NCBI RefSeq assembly: GCF_025562755.1
Contig: NZ_CP103300.1
Span: forward strand, 1,953,001-2,017,000
DNA: 64,000 bases
Origin: Endozoicomonas euniceicola
Lineage (GTDB): Bacteria; Pseudomonadota; Gammaproteobacteria; Pseudomonadales; Endozoicomonadaceae
Direction: 5' to 3'
The position numbers and the translations under genes were made by a program. Shown in pieces: positions 44,309-53,813 of the stretch. The notes beneath the pieces are model-generated. The model made no database searches and was not told the DNA's origin. It worked only from the letters and a program-made list of their open reading frames with translations. Position 1 is the first letter of the stretch, and each line of letters starts with the position of its first letter.

Positions 44309-44889
44309 CAGGCCCCCAGTCCGGCAAAGCCCATAAAGGCCAGCGACAGAATGCCGCCAATCATCAGGGTCATGGCAGCGCCCTGGGCGACAGAAGGCGT
44401 CTTTGCCAGTTCCAGCTTTTCACGAATACCCGCCATCAGCAGCAGAGCAATACTGAAACCGACCCCTGCCCCCAAAGCAAACGCAACGCTCTGTGGGAAG
44501 TTATAGCCCCGGTTGGTCTGAAACAACGCCAGCCCCAGAATGGCACAGTTAGTGGTAATCAATGGCAGGAAGATACCCAGGGCCCGAAACAGTGCCGGAC
44601 TGAACTTCTTCACAAACATCTCCACCAGCTGCACCGATGAGGCAATAACCGCGATATAACAGATCAGCCGCAGAAACTCGATGTTCAGCATGACCAGCAG
44701 CAGGTTGATAACATAAGCGCTGGCGGAACTCACCAGCATCACAAAAGTCGTTGCCAGCCCCATGTTCAGGGCGGTGTCACGCTTGTTCGATACCCCCAGA
44801 AACGGACAGATACCCAGAAACATCGCCAGCACAAAGTTACTGACAATAGAAGCATTCAGAAAAATGCTGATCAGGCTTTCACTTTCCAT
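44308..44889 (-). CDS. rnfA: Rnf complex membrane subunit RnfA
   Basis: 193 residues, six membrane helices. The lines NFVLAMFLGICPFLGVSNK, GLATTFVML and LPLITTNCAILGLALF match RnfA/RsxA; the paired cysteines in LGICPFLG and TTNCAILG hold the membrane-embedded iron-sulfur centre shared with RnfE. It overlaps rnfE by 11 bases and the small Cys-rich gene by one. It is the next-to-last gene in this operon, as in the clostridial CDGEA order rather than first as in E. coli rsx. Confidence 0.95.
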   Translation of the reverse strand: MESESLISIFLNASIVSNFVLAMFLGICPFLGVSNKRDTALNMGLATTFVMLVSSASAYVINLLLVMLNIEFLRLICYIAVIASSVQLVEMFVKKFSPALFRALGIFLPLITTNCAILGLALFQTNRGYNFPQSVAFALGAGVGFSIALLLMAGIREKLELAKTPSVAQGAAMTLMIGGILSLAFMGFAGLGA

Positions 44890-45592
44890 GGGCTAAAGCC
44901 TCCGTATCGAACTGTGCTTTATGCTCTTTATGTGAGAAGGAGCCCTGCTGCTCTTTACGCATACGAACAAAGGCAAACAGCAACAGCCACGCCCCCAGCA
45001 CAAAGAACCCACCCGCAGGCAACAGCATAACGACCCAGGGCTCAAAACCGGCAGGCATGATATTGACGCCAAACAGCGCGCCCGCCCCAAGAATTTCCCG
45101 CACAGAACCCAGGCTGAACAGTGCCAGAGTAAAGCCTGCGCCGGTTCCCAGGCTGTTCACCATTGAAGCCAGGGGTTTCTGTTTGGAGGCGTAGGATTCA
45201 GCGCGACCCAGAATCACACAGTTCGCCACAATCAGCTGAATAAAGGCACCCAGGGCGTTATACAGCTCCAGGCTAATCGCCTGAATAATGTAGTCAACGA
45301 TGGTGACAAACGACGCAATAATGACGATATAGGTGACAATGCGCACCTGTTTGGGAATCAGGTTGCGAACCAGTGAGATCAACCCTGTGGACATCAGCAG
45401 TACAAAACTGGTGGCCAGCCCCATACTGATGGCATTGATCGCCGAGTTGGTGACCGCCAGTACCGGACACATGCCCAGTAACATGACAAACACCGGATTT
45501 TCCCGCCACAGGCCACGCAGGAAAGTATCTGCCGTGACCGCTTCATAATCTTGCTTTCTACTCTTTTTACTGTCTTCCGGCATGCTACTCAT
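44879..45592 (-). CDS. rnfE: Rnf complex membrane subunit RnfE
   Basis: 237 residues, paralogue of RnfA with inverted membrane topology. ENPVFVMLLGMCPVLAVTN and QLIVANCVILGRAESYASK are family signatures and carry the conserved cysteines. It forms, with RnfA and RnfD, the membrane core that couples electron flow to ion transport. It overlaps rnfG by four bases. Confidence 0.95.
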   Translation of the reverse strand: MSSMPEDSKKSRKQDYEAVTADTFLRGLWRENPVFVMLLGMCPVLAVTNSAINAISMGLATSFVLLMSTGLISLVRNLIPKQVRIVTYIVIIASFVTIVDYIIQAISLELYNALGAFIQLIVANCVILGRAESYASKQKPLASMVNSLGTGAGFTLALFSLGSVREILGAGALFGVNIMPAGFEPWVVMLLPAGGFFVLGAWLLLFAFVRMRKEQQGSFSHKEHKAQFDTEALAHGK

Positions 45593-46344
45593 TCGCTTGC
45601 CTCACTCGTTGTTAACAAATCGAGAGTTAATGAACCCAGATGCTGACGAATGACCGGCAACCACTGCTGTGCGCTCAGGTTAATCGCCTGACCAATGGCA
45701 TTGGAGGTGATGGTGGCACCACTGATGGCGTCAATTTCCCAGGGGTTCTTTTTGGTACCGTTTTTTACCGTAACAATGTCGCTGGCAAGGGCAGAACCGT
45801 CGATAGCCAGACGAGCGTCCAGCCGGTCAAAGTTGGCAAGGAAGTTCTTGTCGGTCAGCACCTTGTCACCCAGTCCCGGGGTTTCCGTCATAGTCAACAC
45901 CTGATAAGCGATAATCGCTTCCAGCTCAGGCTGATAGCCAAACATGATATGCACCGGACCGGCATAACCGGAGGCCACACCGGGAATGGCAAGACCTTTC
46001 AGTTCGCCACCGGCACCATAACCGCCATAGATAACAAAGCTTTCTGCACCGGCCTCCTCAGCCGGAACAATACCGGATTGGGATATCACAAATGAACGGC
46101 TACTGGTGGCACCTTTCACTACATTGAAGACCGCTGCTTCCGTGGCTGCTTTCTGGTTGGCTTCGATATACGGCATCGCCCACTGCACGACCATGACCAC
46201 CAGAAACCCCGACAGCAGGGCGGTTAATGTCAGGCTGCGGAACATCGCCATAACGGGTGTCTGTGGTGCAGTCTGTTGTTCCTTCGCTTCTTCTGGTAAA
46301 GGCTTTGCGGCGACCTCTGTCAGAGGAATATCACTACTACTCAT
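45589..46344 (-). CDS. rnfG: Rnf complex FMN-binding subunit RnfG
   Basis: 251 residues. A single N-terminal membrane helix (about 35-55) anchors a periplasmic FMN domain. The covalent flavin site is the threonine in DAISGATITSNAIGQAI (about 210-225). The middle VLTMTETPGLGDKV line is typical. It relays electrons through the periplasmic side of Rnf. It overlaps rnfD and rnfE by four bases each. Confidence 0.94.
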   Translation of the reverse strand: MSSSDIPLTEVAAKPLPEEAKEQQTAPQTPVMAMFRSLTLTALLSGFLVVMVVQWAMPYIEANQKAATEAAVFNVVKGATSSRSFVISQSGIVPAEEAGAESFVIYGGYGAGGELKGLAIPGVASGYAGPVHIMFGYQPELEAIIAYQVLTMTETPGLGDKVLTDKNFLANFDRLDARLAIDGSALASDIVTVKNGTKKNPWEIDAISGATITSNAIGQAINLSAQQWLPVIRQHLGSLTLDLLTTSEASE

Positions 46345-47384
46345 GCTTCCTCCCCGGATTGTTGTTTCAGGCGAGTACCAAAAGCCCTTGGCTGGGTCAC
46401 ACTGTCAATTAATGGTGCCAGGGCGTTCGCCACCAGAACCGCATACATAGCCCCTTCCGGCAGACCACCAAAGAGGCGGATAATCACGGTCAGAAAACCA
46501 ATGAACAGCCCGTAAATCCATATTCCCGCCGGAGTCAGTGGCGTACCCACCATATCCGTTGCCATAAACATCGCCGCCAGCATCAGGCCACCGGAGAAAA
46601 TAACGAACAGAGGGGTTGGGTAGACGTCAGCATTCATCAGCCAGAATGGCGTGGCGGTCAGCAATGCCCCCAGAATAACCGCACAGGGAATCTTCCAGCT
46701 CATAATGCCACGGGCAATCAGGAAGCCACCACAAAGCAGAACCAGCAGTGCCGATGTTTCACCCGCCGAACCGCTGACCATGCCCAGCAGCAAATCCTGA
46801 GTGCTGGTAGTGACCTGTTCGAACTTGAACAGTGACAACGGTGTAGCACTGGAATAAGCATCCACCTGCCCGGCAATCCAGTCACTGCTGTCCGCCGGAG
46901 ACATAAACGGCAACGCCAGACTGGATGGAATAAACGACGCAAATCGTTCAGGCAAAAAACCGGGTGTCCATGTGGTAATAGACTGTACAAAGGCACGTCC
47001 CACCAGCGCCGGGTTAAACGGATTCTGCCCCAGACCCCCAAACAACATCTTGCCCAGAGCCACCGCGACAAAGCCGGCAACAGCCGCCATCCACAAAGGA
47101 AAGCCCGGCGGCAGGGTCAGCGCCAGCAGAATACCGGTAATCACGACACTGTAATCCGACAGCGTACTTTTTTTCCCGGAAATGGCCGTGAACAGCTGTT
47201 CCGTCGCCATACACGACAGAGTTGTCACAATAATCATTGCCAGGGCACTGATGCCGAACTGCCAGACCGCCCAAGCACAGACGGGCAGCAGGGCGTAGAC
47301 CACGTTGCGCATGATCTGCGGTACCGTCAGCCCCTTCTTCAGGTGGGGTGAGGTACGAATGGTTAAGGGAGTTTGCTTTATCAT
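46341..47384 (-). CDS. rnfD: Rnf complex FMN-binding membrane subunit RnfD
   Basis: 347 residues, about ten membrane helices. The covalent FMN attachment threonine lies in DAYSSATPLSLFK (about 175-187), and NPFNPALVGRAFV plus ATDMVGTPLTPAGIWIYG are family lines. It is a core part of the ion-translocating module. It starts 12 bases after the rnfC stop. Confidence 0.95.
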   Translation of the reverse strand: MIKQTPLTIRTSPHLKKGLTVPQIMRNVVYALLPVCAWAVWQFGISALAMIIVTTLSCMATEQLFTAISGKKSTLSDYSVVITGILLALTLPPGFPLWMAAVAGFVAVALGKMLFGGLGQNPFNPALVGRAFVQSITTWTPGFLPERFASFIPSSLALPFMSPADSSDWIAGQVDAYSSATPLSLFKFEQVTTSTQDLLLGMVSGSAGETSALLVLLCGGFLIARGIMSWKIPCAVILGALLTATPFWLMNADVYPTPLFVIFSGGLMLAAMFMATDMVGTPLTPAGIWIYGLFIGFLTVIIRLFGGLPEGAMYAVLVANALAPLIDSVTQPRAFGTRLKQQSGEEA

Positions 47385-47396
47385 CCTGTGCCACCC

Positions 47397-48788
47397 TTAT
47401 CCTGCACTGCGTGCTTTTTGACGGATGGACTGTTTGGCGACCCGGATCTTCTGGGTCAGGGGAATGTTGGCCGGGCAGGAGTTACTGCAACAACCGCATT
47501 CAAAACAGTTCATCAAGTGAAATTTGTCCATCATTTCCTGATGGCGATTAACGTCTGCCAGCTTACCGAGCATGGAAGGGTTCAGGAGCATCGGGCAGGC
47601 TTCCACACAGGCTCGACAGCCGATGCAGGGCATTTCCGGCTCATGGCTGTTGGGCAGCTGCTCAGGCGTAAATACCAGGATTCCGGTGATGCCTTTGGTG
47701 GTAGCAATATCGCGGGTCGCAATACTCATCCCCATCATCGGCCCACCCAGAATAATCATGCCGGGATTGTCGATCGCCCCGGTCTGTTCCAGAACAAATG
47801 GCAGTGGTGTACCCAGTGAAATGATGTAGTTGCCGGGCTTACTGACACCGGGCCCACTGACCGTAACAATCCGCTCGATCAGGCCGCGGCCCTGTGGCAC
47901 CAGCTCACCAATCTGCGCCAGAGTGCCGACATTGAACACGGCACAGCCAATATCCGCGGGAATACCGCCAGCAGGCACTTCCAGCCCCAGCAGGCTTTTC
48001 AGCAGCATTTTTTCCGCTCCCTGTGGATAACAGGTGGGAACCGCTTCACAGGTTATATTTGTCAACTGTCGTGCGACGATGGATTGACGAATTTTTTCAA
48101 CCGCATCCATCTTGTTGTCTTCAATACCGATAATGGCTTTTTTAGCACCCGAAGTGACCATAGCCAGCTGCAAGCCCCGCAACAGATTATCCGTGTACTC
48201 CAGCATGGTTCGGTGGTCGCAGGTCAGGTACGGCTCGCATTCGCATCCGTTCGCTACCAGGGTTTTAATGGTTTTGCCTTTGGGTGCTTTCATTTTTACA
48301 TGGGTAGGAAAGGCAGCGCCCCCCAGCCCCACAACACCGGCATCCTGCACCGCTTTAACCAGATCGTCTGCGGACATAACGCTGGTATCACGAGGTTGCA
48401 GATAACGAACGGTCTGATCGGATGAAGGCCAGGTATCAATTAAAATAGCGGGGGTTTTGCTGCCATTGGGCATGGAGACCAGCTCATCAACGGCAGCCAC
48501 CGTACCCGTAACGGGTGCATGTACAGGCGCTGACACAAACCCACCGGCTTCAGCGATGGGTTCGCCCCGTACAACGTCCTGCCCTTTGCTCACAATCGGT
48601 TTGGCAGGAGCACCAATACTTTGCGACAAAGGCACAATAATTTTGTTAGAAAACGGCATTCGCCGTATGGGCTTGCGCTCAGTCAGCTCTTTATGGTCTT
48701 CCGGGTGTATGCCATTGGCAAAGCTTTTGCTCTGCCAGGGCAACCTCAGAAAACCTTTTTGGGTAAAAGGCTGGTTAAAAAAAGACAT
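47397..48788 (-). CDS. rnfC: Rnf complex NADH/ferredoxin-side subunit RnfC
   Basis: 463 residues, peripheral, cytoplasmic. The NAD(H)/FMN-binding region shows GVVGLGGAAFPTHVKM (about 150-165), and two [4Fe-4S] motifs sit near the C-terminus (CIGCRACVEACP at about 390 and CFECGCCSNSCP at about 430). It exchanges electrons with NAD(H). It lacks the long Ala/Lys-rich C-terminal extension of enterobacterial RsxC. It begins 61 bases after the PFOR gene on the same strand. Confidence 0.95.
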   Translation of the reverse strand: MSFFNQPFTQKGFLRLPWQSKSFANGIHPEDHKELTERKPIRRMPFSNKIIVPLSQSIGAPAKPIVSKGQDVVRGEPIAEAGGFVSAPVHAPVTGTVAAVDELVSMPNGSKTPAILIDTWPSSDQTVRYLQPRDTSVMSADDLVKAVQDAGVVGLGGAAFPTHVKMKAPKGKTIKTLVANGCECEPYLTCDHRTMLEYTDNLLRGLQLAMVTSGAKKAIIGIEDNKMDAVEKIRQSIVARQLTNITCEAVPTCYPQGAEKMLLKSLLGLEVPAGGIPADIGCAVFNVGTLAQIGELVPQGRGLIERIVTVSGPGVSKPGNYIISLGTPLPFVLEQTGAIDNPGMIILGGPMMGMSIATRDIATTKGITGILVFTPEQLPNSHEPEMPCIGCRACVEACPMLLNPSMLGKLADVNRHQEMMDKFHLMNCFECGCCSNSCPANIPLTQKIRVAKQSIRQKARSAG

Positions 48789-48849
48789 CTGGAATTCCTT
48801 TCGGCTTTTGGAAGGAGCATGGAGCGGGGGAGCCCCACTCCTTTTGCGA

Positions 48850-51800
48850 TCACTGGAACTTCTCAGCCCGCTTGATCAGCTTATCCAGATCCTTTTCATT
48901 CTGATCCCACGGAATACCGGGGTGAATGCTGCCCGCAGTACACTTCTCAGCCGCCTTCACAATATCCTTAAAAGCCGCTCCCTGAGGGTTGGTGATCTGT
49001 ACCTTGCCATCGCTGTTGTAGGCGAAGACGCCGGGCGCGATGTTGATACACTCGTCACAGGCTGTACATTCAGCACTTTCAACCCAGACCCCTTCACCCA
49101 CCTGCACCGCAGGGATCAGGTTATCGCCCTGTTCTGCGGGTGCGGCAATGGTTGGAGAGACTGTGATGCTGCCCACCAGTTCCTCAATCTTGCCGGTGAG
49201 CTGGCTGGCCAGTTCAGCTTTCGCTTCCGTGGCTGCGGCCTTGACTTTCGCCCGGTTCTCAACCCCGGTCAGGCTGCGTAACTGACGCCAGAAATGACGA
49301 CGTTCGTCGCAGGAATTAACCATCTCCTCAGCCACCAGCACCCGAACCAGGTGGTTCTTGCTGTCGGTGGCCATCACATAAGGGAACAGCCCTTCACGAT
49401 CACTGTTGTCCATTTCCAGGAACTCGTGCAGAGGCACTGCATTGGCAGAGAGCTCATCGTTCCAGGCATTTTCAGGCACCTTGCGGAAGTGCTTGCTGAA
49501 ACGGCCTTCGGTCATGGCAAAGTCAGCAAAGGTAAAGGGCAGCTCCATGGTTTTCTGCTCGCCTTCCTCATCCAGATATTTGACCGGATAAGTCAGCCAG
49601 TCCTGATCCAGTTTGGCATTGCCTTCCAGAGAGGCGCAGTCTTCATAGCTGGTGCCAGCGTCCGGATCGTAACGGAACAGTGGGTAGGCTCGGGAATCCA
49701 CCGCCAGTTTGGACTGGTGACGTGCCATATCATCAGCAATGCCATGCTCTACCGGACAGGCGGCGTAGATATTAAACAACGCCGGGTGACGACTGTTGAA
49801 ACCATCAATAAAGCCTTCCAGCAGATGCGTGGTGTGCGCCGCAGAGCTTTGCAGGATAAAGCTGGTACGATGCGCCATACCGATCAGGCTGATCTCCTTA
49901 CGCATCTCGGTTTTACCGTGTTTGGCCTTGCCATAAGGGCTCATATCCGCCACCTGACTGACAAAGCTGGAGGTACAGGCCTGACCACCAGTGTTGGAGT
50001 ACACCTGGGTATCCAGCACCATGACCTTGATCGGTACACCGGATGCCATGGTACGGGACAGGTTCTGGAAACCAATGTCGTACATCGCGCCGTCACCACC
50101 AATGGCAACCACTGGCGGACACAGACGGTATTCTTCATCGCTGAACTGATTCCACTTGAAGTGGGTGAAGAAACGGTCGTGTACTTCCGGATCGTACTGG
50201 CCTTCCAGCTCCAGCTTCGCCTGACGAATCGCCTTGAAGCCTTCCGCCATTTTCACCATATGGCCTTCGAAGAGTCCCATTGCCAGCGAGGTGCTGTCCT
50301 GGAACAGATGGTTTGCCCATGGGAACGGGTAGGGGTTGTACGGATAGGTCGCGCCCCAGACAGAAGTACAGCCCGTGGAGTTGGTAATACCCATCGCCGC
50401 ACGGCCACGGCCAGTGGTGCCTTCGGTGTAGCGATACTTCAGGTGCTTCAGTTTCTCAACCAGCTGAGTCACCCAGCGCAGCCACTTCGGATCAATAGGC
50501 GTGCTGGCACCTTCAGCATTCAGGCTGTCGGTCAGATTGGCCAGGGTCAGGTCGTGGTCGCTGTGCTTATCAATAGCGTGCTGGATAGCATCCACATTAC
50601 TGATATCAACACCACCCGCCAGTTTCATACGAATATGGGTTTCCAGTCTGGCTACCAGATCGTCGATCTCTTTCAGGTGCGCCTTAACCCGTGGTTGCAT
50701 CATGGCGGTGACGGTAGACGTCATCAGATGAATAATGCTCTTTTCACCACAACCCAGGCAGGCACCGTCACCGCAGACGGTGGACATGTAGTTAGCCTTG
50801 TCCATCAGCAGGGTTTCGAGAGCGCCGACCTTTTCGTCGAGGTCGTCGATACGGTTGAACGGTTCGCTGGTGGTGGGCAGGTCCATCCAGAAATCCCAGT
50901 TCTTGCGCATTGTGTCTACCGACTCATCGGTCTGGGGCTTCACCACCAGAGCGTTGTCGGTACATACCTGAACACACTCCATACAGCCTTTACAGGTATT
51001 GGGATTGAGAGTGATAGACAGCAGACCGCCGGAACCTTTTGCCTTCTTTTCACGACTGGTGTAGTACGGTTTGGTAATGGAGAAATCAAATTTACTGACC
51101 TGATCCAGCAACAGGCTGAACTCCTGTTCCTGGGCTTCTTTCCGGGAACCGTCTAGAGTGGATTGACTCAGGTGTTCCAGAACCGCCTGATCAATCAGCT
51201 GACCGGGGTTCGAGCCTTCACCACCGGCTTCAATCAGCTCCCGTACCCGCTTTTCGATGGTGCGGGTATCACGGCGCAGATAGCGGGTTGGCATGCCTTT
51301 GGTTTCAATGCGGTTGATAGCCGTTTCGAACACTTCCCCAAAGGTGTTGACCAGTGCGGGCAGAGCGCTGTCCGGACAGATGGTGAAACAGTCGCCACAA
51401 GCCGTACAGTTTTCCGGTATCCATTCAGGGTATTCAAAACGTATACCGGTCATATCACGATAAGCGCCGGTTCCCGCTGGCATCAGGCTCATAGCCAGAC
51501 TTGGGTCGGCAGGGTTGCCTTCACCACTGCCTTTGGCGTAGAAGGAAGCGGTGTCGTCCCAGAATTTGTGCAGGTCTGAGACCCCGTCTTTGCTTACTGG
51601 TACCTGCTTCAGCATTACAGGCAGTTTTTCTTCCTTGCGAACTTCCGGCAGGGCTGCCCCCACCACCTTGTCGGTGATCTCAACCATTTCGTCAAAGCCT
51701 CGGCGTACTACACGAATGTTGTCGTCGACAACGTGAGCACCCTTGTGACCAAACTTGCTTTGCAGCTGGCTGCGAATGGCTTCAAACAGGCTTTCTTCTG

Positions 51801-53793
51801 TGAGAGCGCCGTGGCTGGAAGAACCTCGTTTTAGCAGTGGAGACGCCCGGAAGAAGGCTCCCTGGAAAGCGTTCCCCTGCATACGATACTGGAGCTCAGG
51901 GTTGGAGGCCTCTTCACGAGCGATTCTGAAACCATCCAGATAATAAATATTGATGTCGTTATCAACGATGTACTGCTGATGCTTACGGGGGATGGTTGCC
52001 CAGACTTCCGCTGCGGATTCCAGGGAACTCTGGATAATAAACACACCGCCGGGCTTCAAACCAAACAATGGGTTGGAATGGCCGAACACATTGGCATCCG
52101 GGGACATGACTACGTCAACATAATGGTATTCGCAGTTGATGCGGATAGGCTCCGGTGCCGCAGACAGATAGTAAGTGGTGGGCTGACCTTTTTTCTCGGA
52201 ACCATATTTAGGATTGGCACGAATGTCATAACCCAGCAGGTCGTACAGGGTTACCGCCAGATTCTTACCTGTGGTGATCATGCCCCAGCCGCCAATGGAG
52301 TGCAGGCGGGCAGTAATCGCACCTTCCGGCAACAGGTCCGGATTTTCAGAACCTTTCAGGCTCATCTTGTGGATGTCAGGGTAGGCGTCCAGCAGTTCCT
52401 GACGACGAATGTCTTCTTTAGGGGTTAATCCTTCTTCACGGGTAAAGTCGATACCAAGATAGAAAAATTTCTGGTGCCCGCCTTCCGGCAACATATTTTC
52501 AATGGCGGCGATAATGCCTTCAGGTTGCAGATCGCGGGAACCCAGACCGAAACAGCCGGAGTACAAACGAGGTGTGTCGTTTTTGCCGAAAGTGGCGTAC
52601 TGCTCATAAGGCTTGTCACCCTGAGCCATACCATTCTCCTGGCACTTGCCATTTTCCTCACATTTAGAGAGAGCAGCACGAATCTCACGAATCAGCGGCA
52701 GGTCTTCCGCCAGAGGCTGGTCAGTACGTTCCAGAACCACAACGCCTTTACGCCCCTTCAGGGTTTTACCGATCAGATCGCCGGGAAATGGACGGTACAT
52801 GGTCAGGTTGACGACACCCATCTTTATGCCGCGCTTTTCACGCATGTAGTCAGCCACCGCGCACGCCTGTTCGGCCATGGAGCCCTGTCCGACCACCACG
52901 TATTCAGCGTCGTCCATTTTGTAGTTCATAACACGTTCATAGCGACGACCGGTGAGCTGGTAATACTCTTCCATGCACTCGTCGGTGATCTTTGAAATGT
53001 GTTCAAAGAAGTAAGGGCGCTGGGCGGCTACGGACTGCATGTAAGCGTCCTGGTTCTGAACCGTACCAGCCACAACCGGGTTATCAACATCCCACAGTTC
53101 CGGGACCCGGCGGCGCTTCTCGCCGTAGATCAGCTTCTGGGCCGGTGTCGGGCATTCAATAATATCGTCCGGACGACCACAGAACGTTTCCACCAGTTCT
53201 CTTTCAGGCACCATAACCGGCTCAATCAGGTGCGTGGTCAGGAAACCATCCTGCGCCACGGCAGCAGGTGTTAGAGACAGTTCCGCTACCTTGCGACCAA
53301 TCAGGTTCAGGTCGGCAGCCTGCTGGGCGTTAGCGGCGAACATCTGAAAGAAACCGGTGTCGTCGATACAGTGGTAGTCATCGTGACCACAGTGTACGTT
53401 CAGGGACGCCTTGGTCATTGCCCGCGCGCCGACGTTCAGAACATAGGGCAGGCGTTTACCCACGGCGGCGTACAGGGATTCGTGCATAAAGGCGATACCC
53501 TGGGCAGAGCTGAAGTTAGTGGCACGCAGTCCGCTCATGGACATACCGGCTGTTACCGCCGCCGCCGCATGCTCAGATTCAGGCTCAACAAAGATCAATG
53601 GCTTGCCGGATACGTTGACATGACCAGCGGCTGTCTGTTCTGCCCAGTACTCACCCATCTGGGTGGATGGGGTGATAGGGTAGGCACCGGCAGCATCAGA
53701 GGCTTCACGTTCACACATGATCACCGCAGTGTTACCGTCGATGGCCATACGCTTGCCAGGGTACTTGAACTGCTTTTCGACTGACTTGACCAA
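48850..53793 (-). CDS. nifJ: Giant pyruvate(2-oxoacid):ferredoxin oxidoreductase with extra C-terminal ferredoxin domain
   Basis: 1647 residues, well above the roughly 1170-1200 of a usual single-chain PFOR. Domain order: pyrimidine-binding (MAIDGNTAVIMCEREASDAA, AYPITPSTQMGE), transketolase-C-like, gamma (IGGWGMITTGKNLA, about 500), a 2[4Fe-4S] ferredoxin domain (CTACGDCFTICP at about 794, CKGCMECVQVCT at about 936), the CGDGACLGCGEKS line (about 1013), and TPP binding (AIGGDGAMYDIGFQN at about 1238). A C-terminal extension has one more ferredoxin-like motif (CTACDECINIAPG, about 1578). It oxidises pyruvate or another 2-oxoacid to an acyl-CoA, CO2 and reduced ferredoxin. It starts at TTG, seven bases after AAGGAG, 20 bases after rnfB, and sits inside the rnf operon. 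The substrate is not certain from sequence. Confidence 0.9.
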   Translation of the reverse strand: MVKSVEKQFKYPGKRMAIDGNTAVIMCEREASDAAGAYPITPSTQMGEYWAEQTAAGHVNVSGKPLIFVEPESEHAAAAVTAGMSMSGLRATNFSSAQGIAFMHESLYAAVGKRLPYVLNVGARAMTKASLNVHCGHDDYHCIDDTGFFQMFAANAQQAADLNLIGRKVAELSLTPAAVAQDGFLTTHLIEPVMVPERELVETFCGRPDDIIECPTPAQKLIYGEKRRRVPELWDVDNPVVAGTVQNQDAYMQSVAAQRPYFFEHISKITDECMEEYYQLTGRRYERVMNYKMDDAEYVVVGQGSMAEQACAVADYMREKRGIKMGVVNLTMYRPFPGDLIGKTLKGRKGVVVLERTDQPLAEDLPLIREIRAALSKCEENGKCQENGMAQGDKPYEQYATFGKNDTPRLYSGCFGLGSRDLQPEGIIAAIENMLPEGGHQKFFYLGIDFTREEGLTPKEDIRRQELLDAYPDIHKMSLKGSENPDLLPEGAITARLHSIGGWGMITTGKNLAVTLYDLLGYDIRANPKYGSEKKGQPTTYYLSAAPEPIRINCEYHYVDVVMSPDANVFGHSNPLFGLKPGGVFIIQSSLESAAEVWATIPRKHQQYIVDNDINIYYLDGFRIAREEASNPELQYRMQGNAFQGAFFRASPLLKRGSSSHGALTEESLFEAIRSQLQSKFGHKGAHVVDDNIRVVRRGFDEMVEITDKVVGAALPEVRKEEKLPVMLKQVPVSKDGVSDLHKFWDDTASFYAKGSGEGNPADPSLAMSLMPAGTGAYRDMTGIRFEYPEWIPENCTACGDCFTICPDSALPALVNTFGEVFETAINRIETKGMPTRYLRRDTRTIEKRVRELIEAGGEGSNPGQLIDQAVLEHLSQSTLDGSRKEAQEQEFSLLLDQVSKFDFSITKPYYTSREKKAKGSGGLLSITLNPNTCKGCMECVQVCTDNALVVKPQTDESVDTMRKNWDFWMDLPTTSEPFNRIDDLDEKVGALETLLMDKANYMSTVCGDGACLGCGEKSIIHLMTSTVTAMMQPRVKAHLKEIDDLVARLETHIRMKLAGGVDISNVDAIQHAIDKHSDHDLTLANLTDSLNAEGASTPIDPKWLRWVTQLVEKLKHLKYRYTEGTTGRGRAAMGITNSTGCTSVWGATYPYNPYPFPWANHLFQDSTSLAMGLFEGHMVKMAEGFKAIRQAKLELEGQYDPEVHDRFFTHFKWNQFSDEEYRLCPPVVAIGGDGAMYDIGFQNLSRTMASGVPIKVMVLDTQVYSNTGGQACTSSFVSQVADMSPYGKAKHGKTEMRKEISLIGMAHRTSFILQSSAAHTTHLLEGFIDGFNSRHPALFNIYAACPVEHGIADDMARHQSKLAVDSRAYPLFRYDPDAGTSYEDCASLEGNAKLDQDWLTYPVKYLDEEGEQKTMELPFTFADFAMTEGRFSKHFRKVPENAWNDELSANAVPLHEFLEMDNSDREGLFPYVMATDSKNHLVRVLVAEEMVNSCDERRHFWRQLRSLTGVENRAKVKAAATEAKAELASQLTGKIEELVGSITVSPTIAAPAEQGDNLIPAVQVGEGVWVESAECTACDECINIAPGVFAYNSDGKVQITNPQGAAFKDIVKAAEKCTAGSIHPGIPWDQNEKDLDKLIKRAEKFQ

Positions 53794-53813
53794 GAGAGAT
53801 CTCCTTCCGTGTA

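Noticed and set aside
44059..44640. 193-codon plus-strand frame over rnfA
   Set aside because: Antisense to rnfA and the small Cys-rich gene, with no recognisable protein features.
49294..51156. 620-codon open frame on the plus strand
   Set aside because: It lies wholly antisense to the PFOR coding sequence, whose motifs are unmistakable; long antisense frames arise from the codon bias of such genes.
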